A DNA stretch of 64,000 bases from Helichrysum umbraculigerum (GCA_949592205.1 CATIUR010000005.1:128669277-128733276); one strand, 5' to 3'; shown: positions 34,512 to 46,178, numbered from the stretch's first letter. Translations and numbers: made by a program. The notes: generated from the sequence alone by a model not told the origin.

Positions 34512-35923
34512 TATTCTCCATAATAAGTCACCGAGCACACCATAACTCCTTCAAGTGATAGCAAATGTGAGCATTGAGCGCCATCAGTTTGTAAATCACA
34601 CACTTTTATATTATGATCCCTGTAATGTTTAACAGTTTGTTTACAAACAGCAGAACATAATTTATTTTGTACCTCAGAAGGAACCTCTGACTTTTTGTCA
34701 GATTCAGCAATGGCCATGAGACATTGATTATTCACTACATGTTCTTCTTAATCACTCCAGTCCCATCCACAGCCATCCATAGAAACCAAAGCATTTGATG
34801 AAGCACCCTGAATTGGTATGTTCCTTGATTGAGTTCCGTTACTTCCAACTCTCTGACCATTACCACTTCCAGTCTGTTCTTGCTTTGGGCTTCTGCATTC
34901 TCTAGCAAAGTGTCACATCTTGTGACAGTTGAAGCATTCTATCTTACTCTTATCAAACCAACTTGCATCATTCCTTTTGTATGCAAAGTTGTTTCTTCCA
35001 GTCCTCTGCATAAACCTTTTTGCTCTCTGAGTAATCAAAGCAATCTGCCACTTAATATCCATCTCCTCTAAATCATCACCATCAAACTGTTCCAAATCTT
35101 CATTAGTAAGTGAAGAATTCACATTACTAGCAAAGAATGATTCCAAAATCTGATCATTGGTACAGTTCTGTGATAATCCACTTCCTCCAGAGACATAAGT
35201 AGATCCTTTTTGACTTGACTCTGCTTTTGCTCCACCCATTGACATAAAAGCAACATTGTGACTATACCCAGATGCTTGCTTCTTACTTTCTACCTCAGGC
35301 TCAAAGTTCCTTAGATCATTGTATATATCTTGTAACTCCTTGGTCTCAATATCTGTACTCTGCCTCAATCCTACAGTGTAGATTGTCCATTCATCACCTA
35401 ATGATCTTAAGAACTTCCTGTTAAGATCTTCTTTGTCAATCTTAACCTTGTGATTTTCCAATTCTCCAACTAATTTAGTAAACCTATCAAAGGTTTGAGT
35501 TAGAGTTTCAGTTTTCACATGGCTAAAATTTTCAAATTGTTGCTATAACAAAGATCTTTTATACTTTTTGGTGTTATCATTACCACCAAACCTTTTCTCA
35601 ATTGCCTCCATCAGAACCTTGGGATCCTCTCAAGATTCAAAGCTACTCAGGTGCTCATTAGGAATGGATAGCAGCGGTGTGCTAAGAGCCTTGTATTCAG
35701 TAGATCTGATTTTTCTTTCTGCATCTGATGTTGGTGGTGGTCTTGGTTGCTTTACACCATCACCATCAAGAGTTACTGGTATACCATTAACAACAACTTC
35801 CTACATCTGATAATCTGTGAGAAGCATGTATTGCCTGATTCTGACCTTCCATAGGTCAAACTCTTCAGGTTTGAGCATTGGGATCTTAGTTGCTTGAGTT
35901 CCTTCATTCCTTTCAGTCGCCAT
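34511..35923 (-). pseudogene. Ty1/copia gag, several nonsense codons
   Basis: On the minus strand it starts MATERNEGTQATKIPMLKPEEFDLW (ATG at 35923) and follows the copia-type Gag pattern through FDRFTKLVGELENHKVKI and NRKFLRSLGDEW to the zinc-knuckle start IECFNCHKM. Stops break the frame at TAG 35811-35813, TGA 35629-35631, TAG 35543-35545, a TGA inside the knuckle near 34910-34913 and another near 34746. The last 74 codons end at 34511. The knuckle would read CFNCHKM-stop-HFAREC. The longest open piece is 201 codons (35518-34913). In its family Gag forms the virus-like particle and binds RNA. No pol follows, so the element is long dead. Confidence 0.85.
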
Positions 35924-36004
35924 TGAAATTAAAACTTAATTAGAATTCTAAACCTCAAATAATATCACAATAATCCCAGATCTTCCTGTATTCAAAGCTT
36001 CACA

Positions 36005-36017
36005 AGCTCTGATACCA
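36005..36017 (-). promoter_or_regulatory. Primer binding site of the copia element
   Basis: On the minus strand TGGTATCAGAGCT, three bases inside the 5' LTR, matching initiator tRNA-Met. Confidence 0.88.
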
Positions 36018-36020
36018 CTT

Positions 36021-36710
36021 TGTTAGTCCATGTTTAACTTAATAAGCAATCGATAATAATAAGCCTTGAATGTATTATTGAGTAGTTGCGGAATCACACT
36101 CAATAATATTAAGAAGATCACAAATATTAACTAATGTTATGAACACAATAAATACCGAAAGCTCCAATCTTATTAATGATATAAGACGAATACACTTGAT
36201 GTATTAGGGTTACAGAAAACCTTGAAGCTGCGCAAAACCTAATCTTTCAATCTAGGTCTAGAGGATCTCTATTTATAACACATAGAGTCATATACAATCT
36301 CCTACTAATATGGAATAGAATAACTTCCATAACCGACTCAAACTTATCACAATATCATAAACAGTTATAACTACCAATCTGAAGCTAACAGTTGAAACTA
36401 TTATACAATCAGTGGTAACTGCTTCAATTGTAATATAAGACTAAGTACAAATACATAATCAGTGTTAACTGCTACATATATAACTAACAGTTACAATTAC
36501 ATAAGCAGTTTCAACTACATACAAACACATAACTATCAGTTGAAATCAATCTTCAAGCAGTTATAATCTCTTGTCTTCTCTTCAGATTTCTTCTGTCAGT
36601 GGAAACTTTGTGAAGACAGTTTTAACTTTAACACAAATAGTTTTAATCACTTGTACTCGTTAGTCTTCTCATCAGTAGCAAAATCAACCCAGATCAGTTT
36701 TGACCCAACA
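36021..36710 (-). mobile_element. Copia-type 5' LTR
   Basis: 690 bases. On the minus strand it starts TGTTGGGTCAAAACTGATC and ends CATGGACTAACA. A TATAAATAG box lies on the minus strand around 36270. It contains a family of short CAGTTATAACTG-like motifs (36380-36560). Confidence 0.85.
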
Positions 36711-37767
36711 TCAACCCTAACTACGAATACACAGTTATCTCCTGTTTGTATGAAACTATGGGATCGCCGTAATACGTCAGAATACTTGGTATAGCGTTGG
36801 AAATACCACTGGTAGAGTACAAATACGCAGAAGCCAAGGAAATGCCGATGGACTATCTCACCGTGGATTACCTGGAAGTAACCCTTCCAGACACGAGTCT
36901 AGGTCTTGTTAAGACGTGGAAATGTTATAGTACACCGTTAAACTACCTCTGGTTATAAAGCTGTGTAAAGATATATAAGATCTCTAAAATACCATAGATA
37001 TACCTAGGGTTAGAGTACAGTGGAAAATAAGGCACTATACACTGTACACACACCTAGGGATGAGCGCCCGATGGCAAAGGAGGGTCTAATCCACGACGGA
37101 GGTATTAAAGCTTAATCAGATAAAACATGAGTTAGGAAATGAAAGCAAGGATGCCGGCTGTGTTCCCAGATGCTTAAAACCCCTAAACTTTATTTAACCG
37201 ATAGTTTAACTTACTCAGTATACAACCAGTATTACTCTGTTAAAATTGGATAGACATAGGTGTTAAGAAAAGTCAGTGTTGTGGACTGTCGCCTTATTCC
37301 TTAACCCCAAACAGAGGGTCGCTTGGTCTCCGAAAGAGACGGTGAGGTGGGTGTGAAGACAATCACATCTGATCAGAATCAGGATAACCTAGGATTCAGT
37401 GACATATGCTTTAGGGTTACACCTAGACGTAGGGTCCTAGTGTTTACACCGACTATTTAGAAGATTCTTAACTAGAGTAATCATCTATCAACAATATAAT
37501 GGATATCATCCCGAAACCCTAATCATCAAAGTTTCAGCAATCACTCTCTACCTGCTGCTTATATTCTCATTTACTTTTCTGCACTTTATTTCTTGTCATT
37601 AGATTAGATAAAACCAAAACCATACCTACCTTGTTTCTAAACCCATCCTATTGTCAAATCATCTTTGGTAGGTCCCAATTCAATTCAATTCGTTCCGATT
37701 TTGGACGACACTCGAGTTATACTTGCCACTTTACCCACAAGGTAGGTAGCTAGCATAGTTTGAGCCC
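36711..37767 (+). mobile_element. Athila/Tat-like LTR-derived segment between copia and element beta
   Basis: It matches the second half of the alpha and beta LTRs in order: CAACCCTAACTACG, TATAGCGTTGGAAATACC (36792-36809), CCTAGGGATGAGCGCC (37053), GGTGTTAAGAAAAGTCAG (37258), and AAGGTAGGTAGC...GTTTGAGCCC. It ends where the beta LTR begins. No gene seen. Confidence 0.6.
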
Positions 37768-38523
37768 TGATGTGACGCAAAAAGTCATGTTTTTAAGTAT
37801 GATATTCCACACTTTTTGGACACATCTTTAGTGAAAACATTCCAAAACAATCTTTATTTACTAAAATTCACTAAAGTGCTCCAAATATAGGCGTTGCTAC
37901 AAAAATCACTAAAAACGTCCAAATAACGAGCAAAACAGAGCGAATAAACAACAACCAATTCTCACACCCTCATTTACCTTATGTTAAGCACATTCTAATC
38001 TTATGGTATGTTGTAATAGGTAAAAACGAGACGGTAGAATCAAGAATCATGCAAATTGGGTGAAGAACGGAAGAGATACGGCTTCTACAGATCGTTAAAA
38101 GACATTCCAAACATGCTTAAGCTACACACATCCAATTTCTATAAGATTGGTACCATTAGAAGCGTAACGGAATTACGAAGCCGTGAGCGAAAGAATCGGG
38201 TCAAACGGACGTGTAACGAAGGAGATATGGCCGTTTTAAGCAACGCAGAAAAGCCGAAACACCACGTATATGGCCTTGGCAAGCCGTATACGGCCTTTAC
38301 ACACTGTATACGGCCTTGGCAAGCCGTATACGGCCCCCTATACCCCATATACGATTTTTGGTGGTCTAGGGGTGGCTTGATTGGCTTCCTTCATGCTTGG
38401 TTTGCTTGTACGATGCGTTTCGGTGCTTGTACGTATCAATTCCTTTGGCTCCAAGTTTGGCTTCAACTTTGGCTCCAAGATTGGCTCCATGGCTCATTAC
38501 TTTGGCTCCAAGTTGATCTTCAC

Positions 38524-38533
38524 CTATAAATAG
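38524..38533 (+). promoter_or_regulatory. TATA box of the beta LTR
   Basis: CTATAAATAG followed by a CT-rich leader; same box and setting as in the alpha LTR at 9691. Confidence 0.65.
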
Positions 38534-38556
38534 ATGGCCTCCTCCACCATTTCATT

Positions 38557-38611
38557 CACACCTCACACCTCACACCTCACACCTCACACCTCACACCTCA
38601 CACCTCACACC
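38557..38611 (+). repeat. 7-base tandem repeat (CTCACAC)n in the beta LTR leader
   Basis: About seven copies directly downstream of the TATA box. The alpha LTR has only a short CACACACC stretch there. Confidence 0.85.
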
Positions 38612-38649
38612 ATTCTCATTTCTCATTTCTCACTTTCTCTCTCACACAT

Positions 38650-38757
38650 TCTCTCTCTAGCACTACTCTTAGGAGTTAGAGGAGAATTATTCTTGTAGTT
38701 AGTTCCTCTCTCTAGTTTCTCTCTCTAGCACTACTCTTAGGAGTTAGAGGAGAACTA
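38650..38757 (+). repeat. Tandem duplication in the beta LTR leader
   Basis: A segment of about 36 bases beginning TCTCTCTAGCACTACTCTTA occurs twice about 60 bases apart. Confidence 0.8.
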
Positions 38758-40264
38758 GAGAGAGATTAGTTATGTAGTTAATTAGTAGAAGCTAGCATTG
38801 TAATACTTGGATATTGTACGAAGAAATACAAGTTGTTATTCTGCTCGCAATTCGTATCGGTATTATCTATCCTTTCTATTATTAATTTGTCATATTGTTC
38901 TTGTTTGATGTTGTGACAACCGTAAAAATTAGGACTAGTTTTTAGTTCCTAATCATTTAGAAATACGTGTAATTAGTTCTATGTATTAGGCTAATTGTAT
39001 GTATCATTACGTGTATTTTATAAATATACGCATTTAAACGATTAAGTTTAATCGTGCATTATTATATCGGCCGAACTCCGATACACTTTCATACGGACGT
39101 TGGTGAAACTTTTTAATAAATAACATAAATCTATTTGATAATTAAATAGTAGTTATTTACATTATATTATTATGTATTAATAATATACGAAACAATGTAC
39201 GTTTTGTTTAAAACGTAACCGACACGAATAAAACGCGCGAGGCGCGTCCGACAAACGAATAAAGTTCAAGATATGTGTTCATAACTCCAAATAAAGTATT
39301 TTGATTAAATACTTCAATCAAAAATATCGAGAATTAAATCGTTACTTAAAACACAAACGATAAACGTTTAACGTACATATAAACGTCGAAACGAACGGGT
39401 AAATGAACACGAAGCTTAACGCAAATTGGGGAACAAGAAAATAACACACCACACCCCATAAGGGACCCACTAGAACCAGCCACATGAGGGAGTATGGTGC
39501 TCCATACTCCTTGTTGTTGCTTCTTTAACAATAAGTCACCAAACACCCACCCTCAATCATTCATCAACTACCATCTCTCTCTCTCTACTCTCTCTCCCTC
39601 CCTTATCCACGTTTTTGATCAGCCACAAGACAACCACCATCATCCACCACAAGCCACCATACTCATCTCCATCATCCACCATCGGTTTTCGAAGATTGAA
39701 GCAAGGAAACGGAGCACGGAAGCAAACCGAGTAGCATTTCCCCATCTTCACCTTTAGATCATCATTTCTTGTAAGAACACATCCTTTTATCTCTCTAGAA
39801 ATACTTTCTTATTGATATATAACATGCTTAGTAGCTCATCTAACAATAAAATGTCCAAAAACAAAGCTTAAAATACGTTTTTGTAACACATATATGTTAA
39901 CAGCTTTTCTGACCAGAAAAATGACCTCACTAAAACGACTATAACTTGAGTTATAGGACGAATCAACGCATGAACTTTATACCGAAATCTTCGTGTGAAT
40001 GTCTTATAAGAAAAGTTCTTCTATGGCCACCTCTGAAAATACACGGTTTTTAGTGTAGAGGCTAATCTTTGAGCCGAGGCCTGTTTTGAACCGAAACCGA
40101 CCACTCCTCATGTTTATTTTTGTTAAAAATAGTAAATGAGCTTATAAAATCTCCATAAAGTGCAGATTTACACTAGATTCTTAGGTGAATAAGTGTGATT
40201 TTTGGTTAGACTTGAATCGGTCTAGAAGTTGGTTAAATAGAGTGTTCATCGAGTTAAAAATCTA

Positions 40265-40429
40265 GAAACTATAACCTTCGGCAGAAACTATAACCTTCGG
40301 CAGAAACTATAACCTTCGGCAGAAACTATAACCTTCGGCAGAAACTATAACCTTCGGCAGAAACCTTAACCTTCGGTAGAAACTATTCGGCAGAAACCAT
40401 AACTTTCGGCAGAAACCTATAACTAGCAG
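40265..40429 (+). repeat. 19-base tandem repeat in the 5' LTR of element II
   Basis: Five perfect GAAACTATAACCTTCGGCA units followed by three or four degenerate ones. It lies where the other families carry the hairpin array. Confidence 0.9.
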
Positions 40430-40782
40430 TTTTAACTATAACAATTTAAATACGATACAACAATCAAAGTATAATAATAATAGTTGAGATTATTATTACC
40501 AAAAACTCACCAACGGGCCGTACACATCTTTCAAAAACTCAAATCTAATCAGTTAAACCAAATCATTTGGACATTACTAGTTGGATGAACAACTAGCATA
40601 GATGATATGATAAGACATCTAATCATTTTAAAACCTTGCGCGTTTAATACGCCCGGCAGGTTCAATATCTAATCATTATCAAAACCTTGCACGTCTAAGA
40701 CGCCCTGCAGGTTCAGTCGTTGTAACGACATCAAATCATTGTGAATCATTATAATTGTTGGCTAACAATTCATCAGACTCAG

Positions 40783-41321
40783 GTGAGTCTCATAGCCCCT
40801 TTTTAAATGCTTTTACCTAGGGGTGAGATACAGGCTCGTTTTGTTTTACATGTGAACGCAAGTATCAAATTATCACGTATGCTGCATGAGTTGTTTTCAT
40901 CTAATCAATCAAAGTCCTCTGAAGCATAGTTCTGTTAATATGATTTAGCGTGAATGTTAGTGTATGGTACCATATGGGATTGACAATCCCCGTCCGAGTT
41001 AGCAAGCACTAACCTGTCAAACGGACGCATTATCATTTGTTCAAACGTATGTTGATTAGGCATACGCATAGAGGCACCCTCGATCAGGCACTTGATAGTG
41101 ATCCTGACCCCTCAGTTAAGCTCAGACTATGTGCTCATGTTAGTTGTATCAATCTTTACTTATTTGTTTAATTACAAATATTCATGTGATACCCATCAAT
41201 CAATTATTTACATGCTTTGTAAATCGAATCATTAAATCTTGCGGTTCACAAATCATATATTATCATATCAAACCTGTGAGCTCACCAGCTTTATAGCTGA
41301 CCTTTTAGCATGTTATCTCAG
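40783..41321 (+). other. Candidate LTR-embedded intron in the 5' LTR of element II
   Basis: Donor CAG/GTGAGT in GACTCAGGTGAGTC and acceptor ATCTCAG/GTAC, 539 bases apart. The 3' LTR of the same element has lost the donor. Confidence 0.4.
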
Positions 41322-41626
41322 GTACTCAGCAGTAAGTTGGACTGCCCATCAGGATACTGTAGCTCGAGTCGCATGCAATCATATAATCATCAAGAGATTT
41401 CCTTGCATTTCTATATTTTGTATAAATTAGATATGTATTAGAATCTCTCAAATATCTATGCGAACTCATCTTTTGTAAACCATATGTAGACTCTTACGTT
41501 AATCAATGTAATTGTAAAGCGACTCATGTAGTGGTCGTTCATTATGTATCTTATGTGCTTTGTGTATTGATTAGTAGCACCCCAATGTATGCTTCCGCGA
41601 ACAGTAAATTTGGGGGTGTTATAGAT

Positions 41627-41639
41627 TGGTATCAGAGCC
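41627..41639 (+). promoter_or_regulatory. Primer binding site of element II
   Basis: TGGTATCAGAGCC three bases after the LTR end; initiator tRNA-Met type. A leader beginning TAAGGTTATAGTGAACTAGG, shared with elements I and III, follows. Confidence 0.93.
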
Positions 41640-42004
41640 TAAGGTTATAGTGAACTAGGTTGCATTAGTGGGCCTAGACTATGACCGTTAGGCAGTATTT
41701 GCTGTTAAGTGTGATTGGTTCAAGAGTTACGTCATACAAGTTTAATTTAACATAGCTTGATCAACTATGTACAATTAAATAAAGATGATGTAAGGCTTGA
41801 AATGGTTATGCTGGAATAGGAATACATTAGTTGACTCTGACCTCGAGAGAAACCGGGACTCATAATTGTTTGTGCTAGACACTCATAAGACTATTATGTG
41901 ATATAAGTATATATACATAGTTAGTCATCGATCAAGCACAGTACGCTAGTCTATTATATATTATATATATAGACACTCACATATTCAAACACTTTGTCAT
42001 AGAG

Positions 42005-42180
42005 ATGGCAACACACACCCACCGAAACATCTTCTATTTCATCCCGCTCTCGACAACATCTCTTGTAATCACGAAACTCATAGGTAGCTAGGAGGACCAC
42101 CGAGTCACTTCGAGCGAGACCTTACCCAACTCAAAACAATTCAAATAACCAGGCTAGTTAGCACGTAGTTGCTAGTCAGT
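42005..42180 (+). pseudogene. ORF0 remnant of element II
   Basis: The ATG and the following sequence align with the first roughly 45 codons of ORF0 in element III (shared TAGC-AGGAGGA and CTTCGAGC-type stretches), but frameshifts and a TAG stop break it. The coiled-coil part is missing. About 150 bases later gag-pol begins. It has no coding capacity left. Confidence 0.6.
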
Positions 42181-44904
42181 AGAGATGGTTATTCAACTCC
42201 TCTTGATTGTTCTATAATGTTGATTGTCATGTTGTGATGTTGTATATTACCGCATTTGTATATGTACATCTATGATAATCATCATTTATGGACAATCTCT
42301 CACGAACCCTATCATTCTATTCTCAGGAAAATCATGCCGCCAAAGTCAAGGACTTACACTGATGCCCAGATGGCATCTATCATCTCTCAGGCTGTGACTG
42401 AAGCCTTGGCGCGACATTCATCAGAGACCCCCGAAAGGAATAGTGGTACTGCCAATACCCCTCCCACTACCAAGCCTTGTTCCTACAAGGATTTCCAAAA
42501 CTGCAAACCCCTGAGCTTTAAAGGAACCGAAGGAGCCATCGGCCTAATCAGATGGGTTGAGAAGATGGAATCCGTCTTTCGCATTAGCAAATGTGCGGAA
42601 GGGGATAGAGTTCAGTTTTCCACATGCACCCTTGCTGACGGTGCCCTCACCTGGTGGAACTCGTATACCCAGTCTGTGGGTATAGATACCGCCTATCTAC
42701 TTCCCTGGGAAGATCTGAAGAAAATGCTCACAGATGAGTATTGCCCATCTGAAGAACTCGAGAAGCTAGATGAGGAGTTCTGGCATCTTAAGGTTCAAGG
42801 AAACGACATTGTTGGTTATACCACTAGGTTTCAACAACTGGCAACCCTCCGCCCAGCCTTAGTAAGCACTGAGACCGACAAGGTCAAGAGGTACATTCGC
42901 GGTCTTCCGGAACCTGTCCGGGGGAACGTCGCTTCTTCCGGCAAAACCACTATTCAGGGAGCAATTCGATTATCTCATGAGCTCATGGCTATGCAAGAGA
43001 GCCAAGGAAACCCTGTCTCATCTTCTGGGAACAACAACAAGAGAAAGTGGTCTGGGAATCAGAACCAGCAGACCTTCAAAAAGACTGAGACTGTCAAGAA
43101 TGACACATCAGGTTCTGGAGAGAGGAAAGGGTACACTGGAAGTAAACCCTACTGTTCAAAGTGCAATCGTCATCATGATGGTCCTTGTAGTAACCCCTGT
43201 AACAACTGTAAGAAATATGGACATCTTACCAAAGACTGTCGAGCACCAGCAACCAACCTCACCACCAACACCAACACCAACAACTACCAACCCCGAGCCT
43301 GCTATGAGTGTGGAAACACTGGACACTTCAGAAATGCGTGTCCAAAGCTGAAGAACAAGGGTAACAACAACAACGTCGCTAGGGGCAGAGCTTTTGTGCT
43401 GAATGCTGGAGAGGCCCGTGAAGACCCTAATGTGGTCACGGGTATGTTTCTTCTCAACAATTTAACTGCTTCAATTTTGTTTGATACTGGTGCTGATAAG
43501 AGTTTTATATATGAGGAATTTAGCCCACTATTAGACATTTCCCCTGTTGCCTTAGAAGCTAAGTACACTGTAGAGTTAGCTAATGGCAAATTGATTGAGG
43601 CCGATAGTATAATACCAAATTGCATCCTAAACCTCGCAAATGAACTATTTCCCATAAACCTCATACCCATCGAGATTGGAAGTTTTGACATAGTAGTAGG
43701 CATGGATTGGCTATCCAAGCATCGAGCTGAAGTTGTATGTCATGACAAGATCATTCGTATTCCTCTCGTCACTGGTAGTACTTTGATCATACAAGGGGAG
43801 ACCAGTGGGACGAGATTGAATATCATATCCTGCATGAAGACTCGTAAGTACCTTAGGAAAGGGTATCGGGCAATCCTCGCTCATGTTATTGAGAAGAAGT
43901 CTGAAGAGAAGCGACTTGAGGATGTGCCCATCGTCAGAGACTTTCCAGAAGTCTTTCCTGAAGAATTACCTGGTCTTCCACCACCAAGGCAAGTTGAGTT
44001 CTCAATAGATCTTGTGCCTGGGGCAGCACCCGTGGCACGAGCACCATATCGTTTAGCCCCTTCAGAACTTCAGGAGTTGTCTACTCAGTTGCAGGAACTC
44101 CTGGATAAGGGATTCATTAGACCGAGTTCTTCACCATGGGGAGCTCCGGTCCTGTTTGTGAAAAAGAAGGACGGTTCATTCAGGATGTGTATCGACTACA
44201 GAGAGTTGAACAAATTAACCATCAAGAACCGTTATCCACTTCCCCGTATTGATGACCTGTTCGACCAACTCCAAGGGTCAAGCATCTATTCAAAAATAGA
44301 TCTACGATCGGGTTATCATCAGTTACGAGTTCGCGATGAAGATATTCCGAAAACTGCTTTCCGAACTCGCTATGGTCATTACGAGTTTCAGGTTATGGCC
44401 TTTGGTTTGACTAACGCACCGGCAGTATTCATGGATCTTATGAACCGAGTGTGCAAACCATATCTCGACAAGTTTGTCATTGTCTTCATCGACGACATTC
44501 TTATCTACTCACGCAACGAGGAGGAACATGCGTAGCATCTCAAAGTCATTCTAGAACTTCTCAGACACGAAGACAACAACAACAACAACAATACCCAATC
44601 CCGCCTAGGGCGGGGTATGGGGGAGGTAGGATGTAGACAGCCTTACCCCTACCCAAGGGCAGAGAGGCTGCTTTCAGAAAGACCTCCGGCAGAGTAACTA
44701 TTTAGTTCTTTACAAGTTATGTACTAAAAGTGCAGAAAACTATATAGTAAATGCAAAGTAAACAGAACAGCTAGCAGTAACTCCAATCAACTTCTCCACA
44801 TATGCATCCTCATCCGGCAGCAGAAACAGCAAAACTCCACCGAAACAGCCAAACAGCAACGTAACACAAACACCTAAAAACACAGCAACCCACGACGGCA
44901 GCAG

Positions 44905-45312
44905 TAGAAATAATAATAGTAATAATGATACTACTAGAACTAGTAATAGTAATAGAGGTAATAATAAAAATTATGAATAATAATGATATTCATAGTAATA
45001 ATACTACCAGTAATAAATGTAGTCGTATATGCAAACAGTAATAATAATAATGATAGTAATAGTAATAAAAATAACCTACAACAGATACTAGTAATAGTAA
45101 TAGTAATAGTAATAGCAATAGCAATAATAATAGTAATAGTAATAACAATGTTAATAATAAATAATACCAACTAATAATAATAATAATAATAATAAGTACC
45201 AATACTAATAAGGATAGTACTAATAATAGCAATAACAATAACAATAATAGTGATAAATAGTAATAATAATAACAATGATAATAATAACAATAATATTAAT
45301 AATAATAATAAG
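44905..45312. repeat. Compound trinucleotide microsatellite (TAA/TAG)n
   Basis: About 400 bases made almost only of AAT, AGT and AAC trinucleotides. It fills the LINE 3' untranslated region just after the ORF stop. Leu/Ile-rich short ORFs read from it are artefacts. Confidence 0.9.
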
Positions 45313-45317
45313 TATCG

Positions 45318-46178
45318 CTAGACTCTCTCCTCAACTACCATAATTCTACGTCTCCACTCAATTCGATCAGAGGTCATGTCCTTGGTAAGTGTCAACTCTT
45401 TGAGGTCTAGGTTCACTCTATCCTCCCACCTAAGTTTAGGTCTGCCTCTCTTCCTTAAGCCATCGATAGTGATGTCCTCTACTCTTCTAACAGGTGCTGA
45501 TTGTGGTCTCCTCCTAATGTGTCCAAACCATCTTAGTCGTCCCTCTCTCAGTTTCTTCGTTATAGTCGCCACTTCTAACTTCTCCCTGAAAACACCGTTC
45601 GGGATCATGTCTAACATGGTCTTCCCACACGACCATCTTAACATCCTCATTTCTGCCACTTCCATCTTAGTCGCTTGGGCCTTCGTCATCGGCCAACATT
45701 CAGACCCGTATAGCATGGCTGGCCTAATTGCTACCCTATAGAATCTTCCTTTCAACTTCAATGGTATTTTCGGGTCACACAAGACACCGGTAGCTGACCT
45801 CCACTTCAACCATCCCACTCTTATACGGTGTGTCACATCTTCGTCTATTCTACCTGATTTATGAAGTACTGATCCCAAGTATCTAAAGGTCTCTTTTGGG
45901 TGAAAGATTGTATCCCCGATATGAATATCCTCTAAAACGTCCCGTTCTCCCGCATTTCCTTCGAAATCGCAATGTACATATTCCGTTTTGTCTCTGCTGA
46001 TCCGTAGGCCTTCATCCTCAAGTACCTTTCTCCACTGTTCTAGCCTGCTATTCAGGCCCCCTCTTGTTTCCGAGACAAGAACAATATCATCTGCAAAAAT
46101 CATGCACCACGGTATGCTCTCTTGGATCTCCCGAGACATCTCGTCAAGAATCAAGGCAAACAAGAAAGGGCTAAGGGC
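45318..46178 (-). pseudogene. C-terminal part of the RTE LINE reverse transcriptase
   Basis: About 287 codons are open on the minus strand and lack the endonuclease and the first RT motifs. RT motif FADDIVLV lies at about 46078-46099, followed by the thumb and C-terminal region with FRYLGSVLHKSGRIDEDV, MLYGSECWP, RMLRWSCG and LRWFGHIRRRP, typical of plant RTE proteins. The stop is at 45318. The open frame extends past 46178 into the chromovirus by chance, so the true LINE part starts at ALSPF. In the family this enzyme copies the RNA at a nicked target. The copy has no start and cannot act. Confidence 0.9.

Larger units (their letters stand above)
15371..36710 (-). mobile_element. Ty1/copia remnant, minus strand, with nested insertions
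   Basis: Read on the minus strand the order is 5' LTR (36710-36021), PBS for initiator tRNA-Met, a decayed gag, about 590 bases of non-coding sequence, PPT and a 3' LTR (33918-33560 plus 15446-15371). There is no protease, integrase or RT, so pol has been lost. The two LTRs differ strongly in sequence and length (690 and about 435 bases). The flanks (TCAAC right, ATGTC left) do not form a target duplication, so this is a recombinant or deletion product of two related elements. Confidence 0.7.
38912..41623 (+). mobile_element. 5' LTR of element II
   Basis: 2712 bases. It starts TGTGACAACCGTAAAAATTAGG and ends GGGGGTGTTATA, with the final CA changed to TA. It has 19-base repeats at 40265-40429, the donor palindrome at 40776-40789 and the hairpin CAGCT-TTAT-AGCTG at 41286-41299. 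Confidence 0.93.
44574..46178 (-). mobile_element. 5'-truncated RTE-type LINE inserted in gag-pol of element II
   Basis: On the minus strand it begins inside the RT domain (ALSPFLFALILDE) and ends in a (TTG)n tail (44574-44592), the tail type known for plant RTE elements and partner SINEs. Compared with the uninterrupted gene in element III, four or five target bases are missing and no target duplication is visible. The 3' region includes a long compound microsatellite. Confidence 0.88.

Noticed and set aside
38056..38529. 157-codon ORF as a host gene
   Set aside because: It lies in the U3-like part of the beta LTR just upstream of the TATA box. The alpha LTR has the same DNA with a different, broken frame (near 9292-9474).
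39494..39757. 87-codon ORF present twice (39494, 48991) as a conserved gene
   Set aside because: The two copies are the LTR pair of element II, so identity reflects one insertion and not selection. The region is a CT-rich leader-like sequence.
41627..41639. Match to a tRNA end as a possible tRNA gene (also at 24245, 36005, 52692, 56953)
   Set aside because: Only 12-18 bases match, always just inside an LTR, so these are primer binding sites.
44940..45244. Leu/Ile-rich ORFs that look like membrane peptides
   Set aside because: They are translations of a trinucleotide microsatellite in the LINE 3' region.
46122..46178. Start of the pol ORF at 46122 as a true protein start
   Set aside because: These codons are antisense LINE sequence. 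The chromovirus frame only begins again at 46179.
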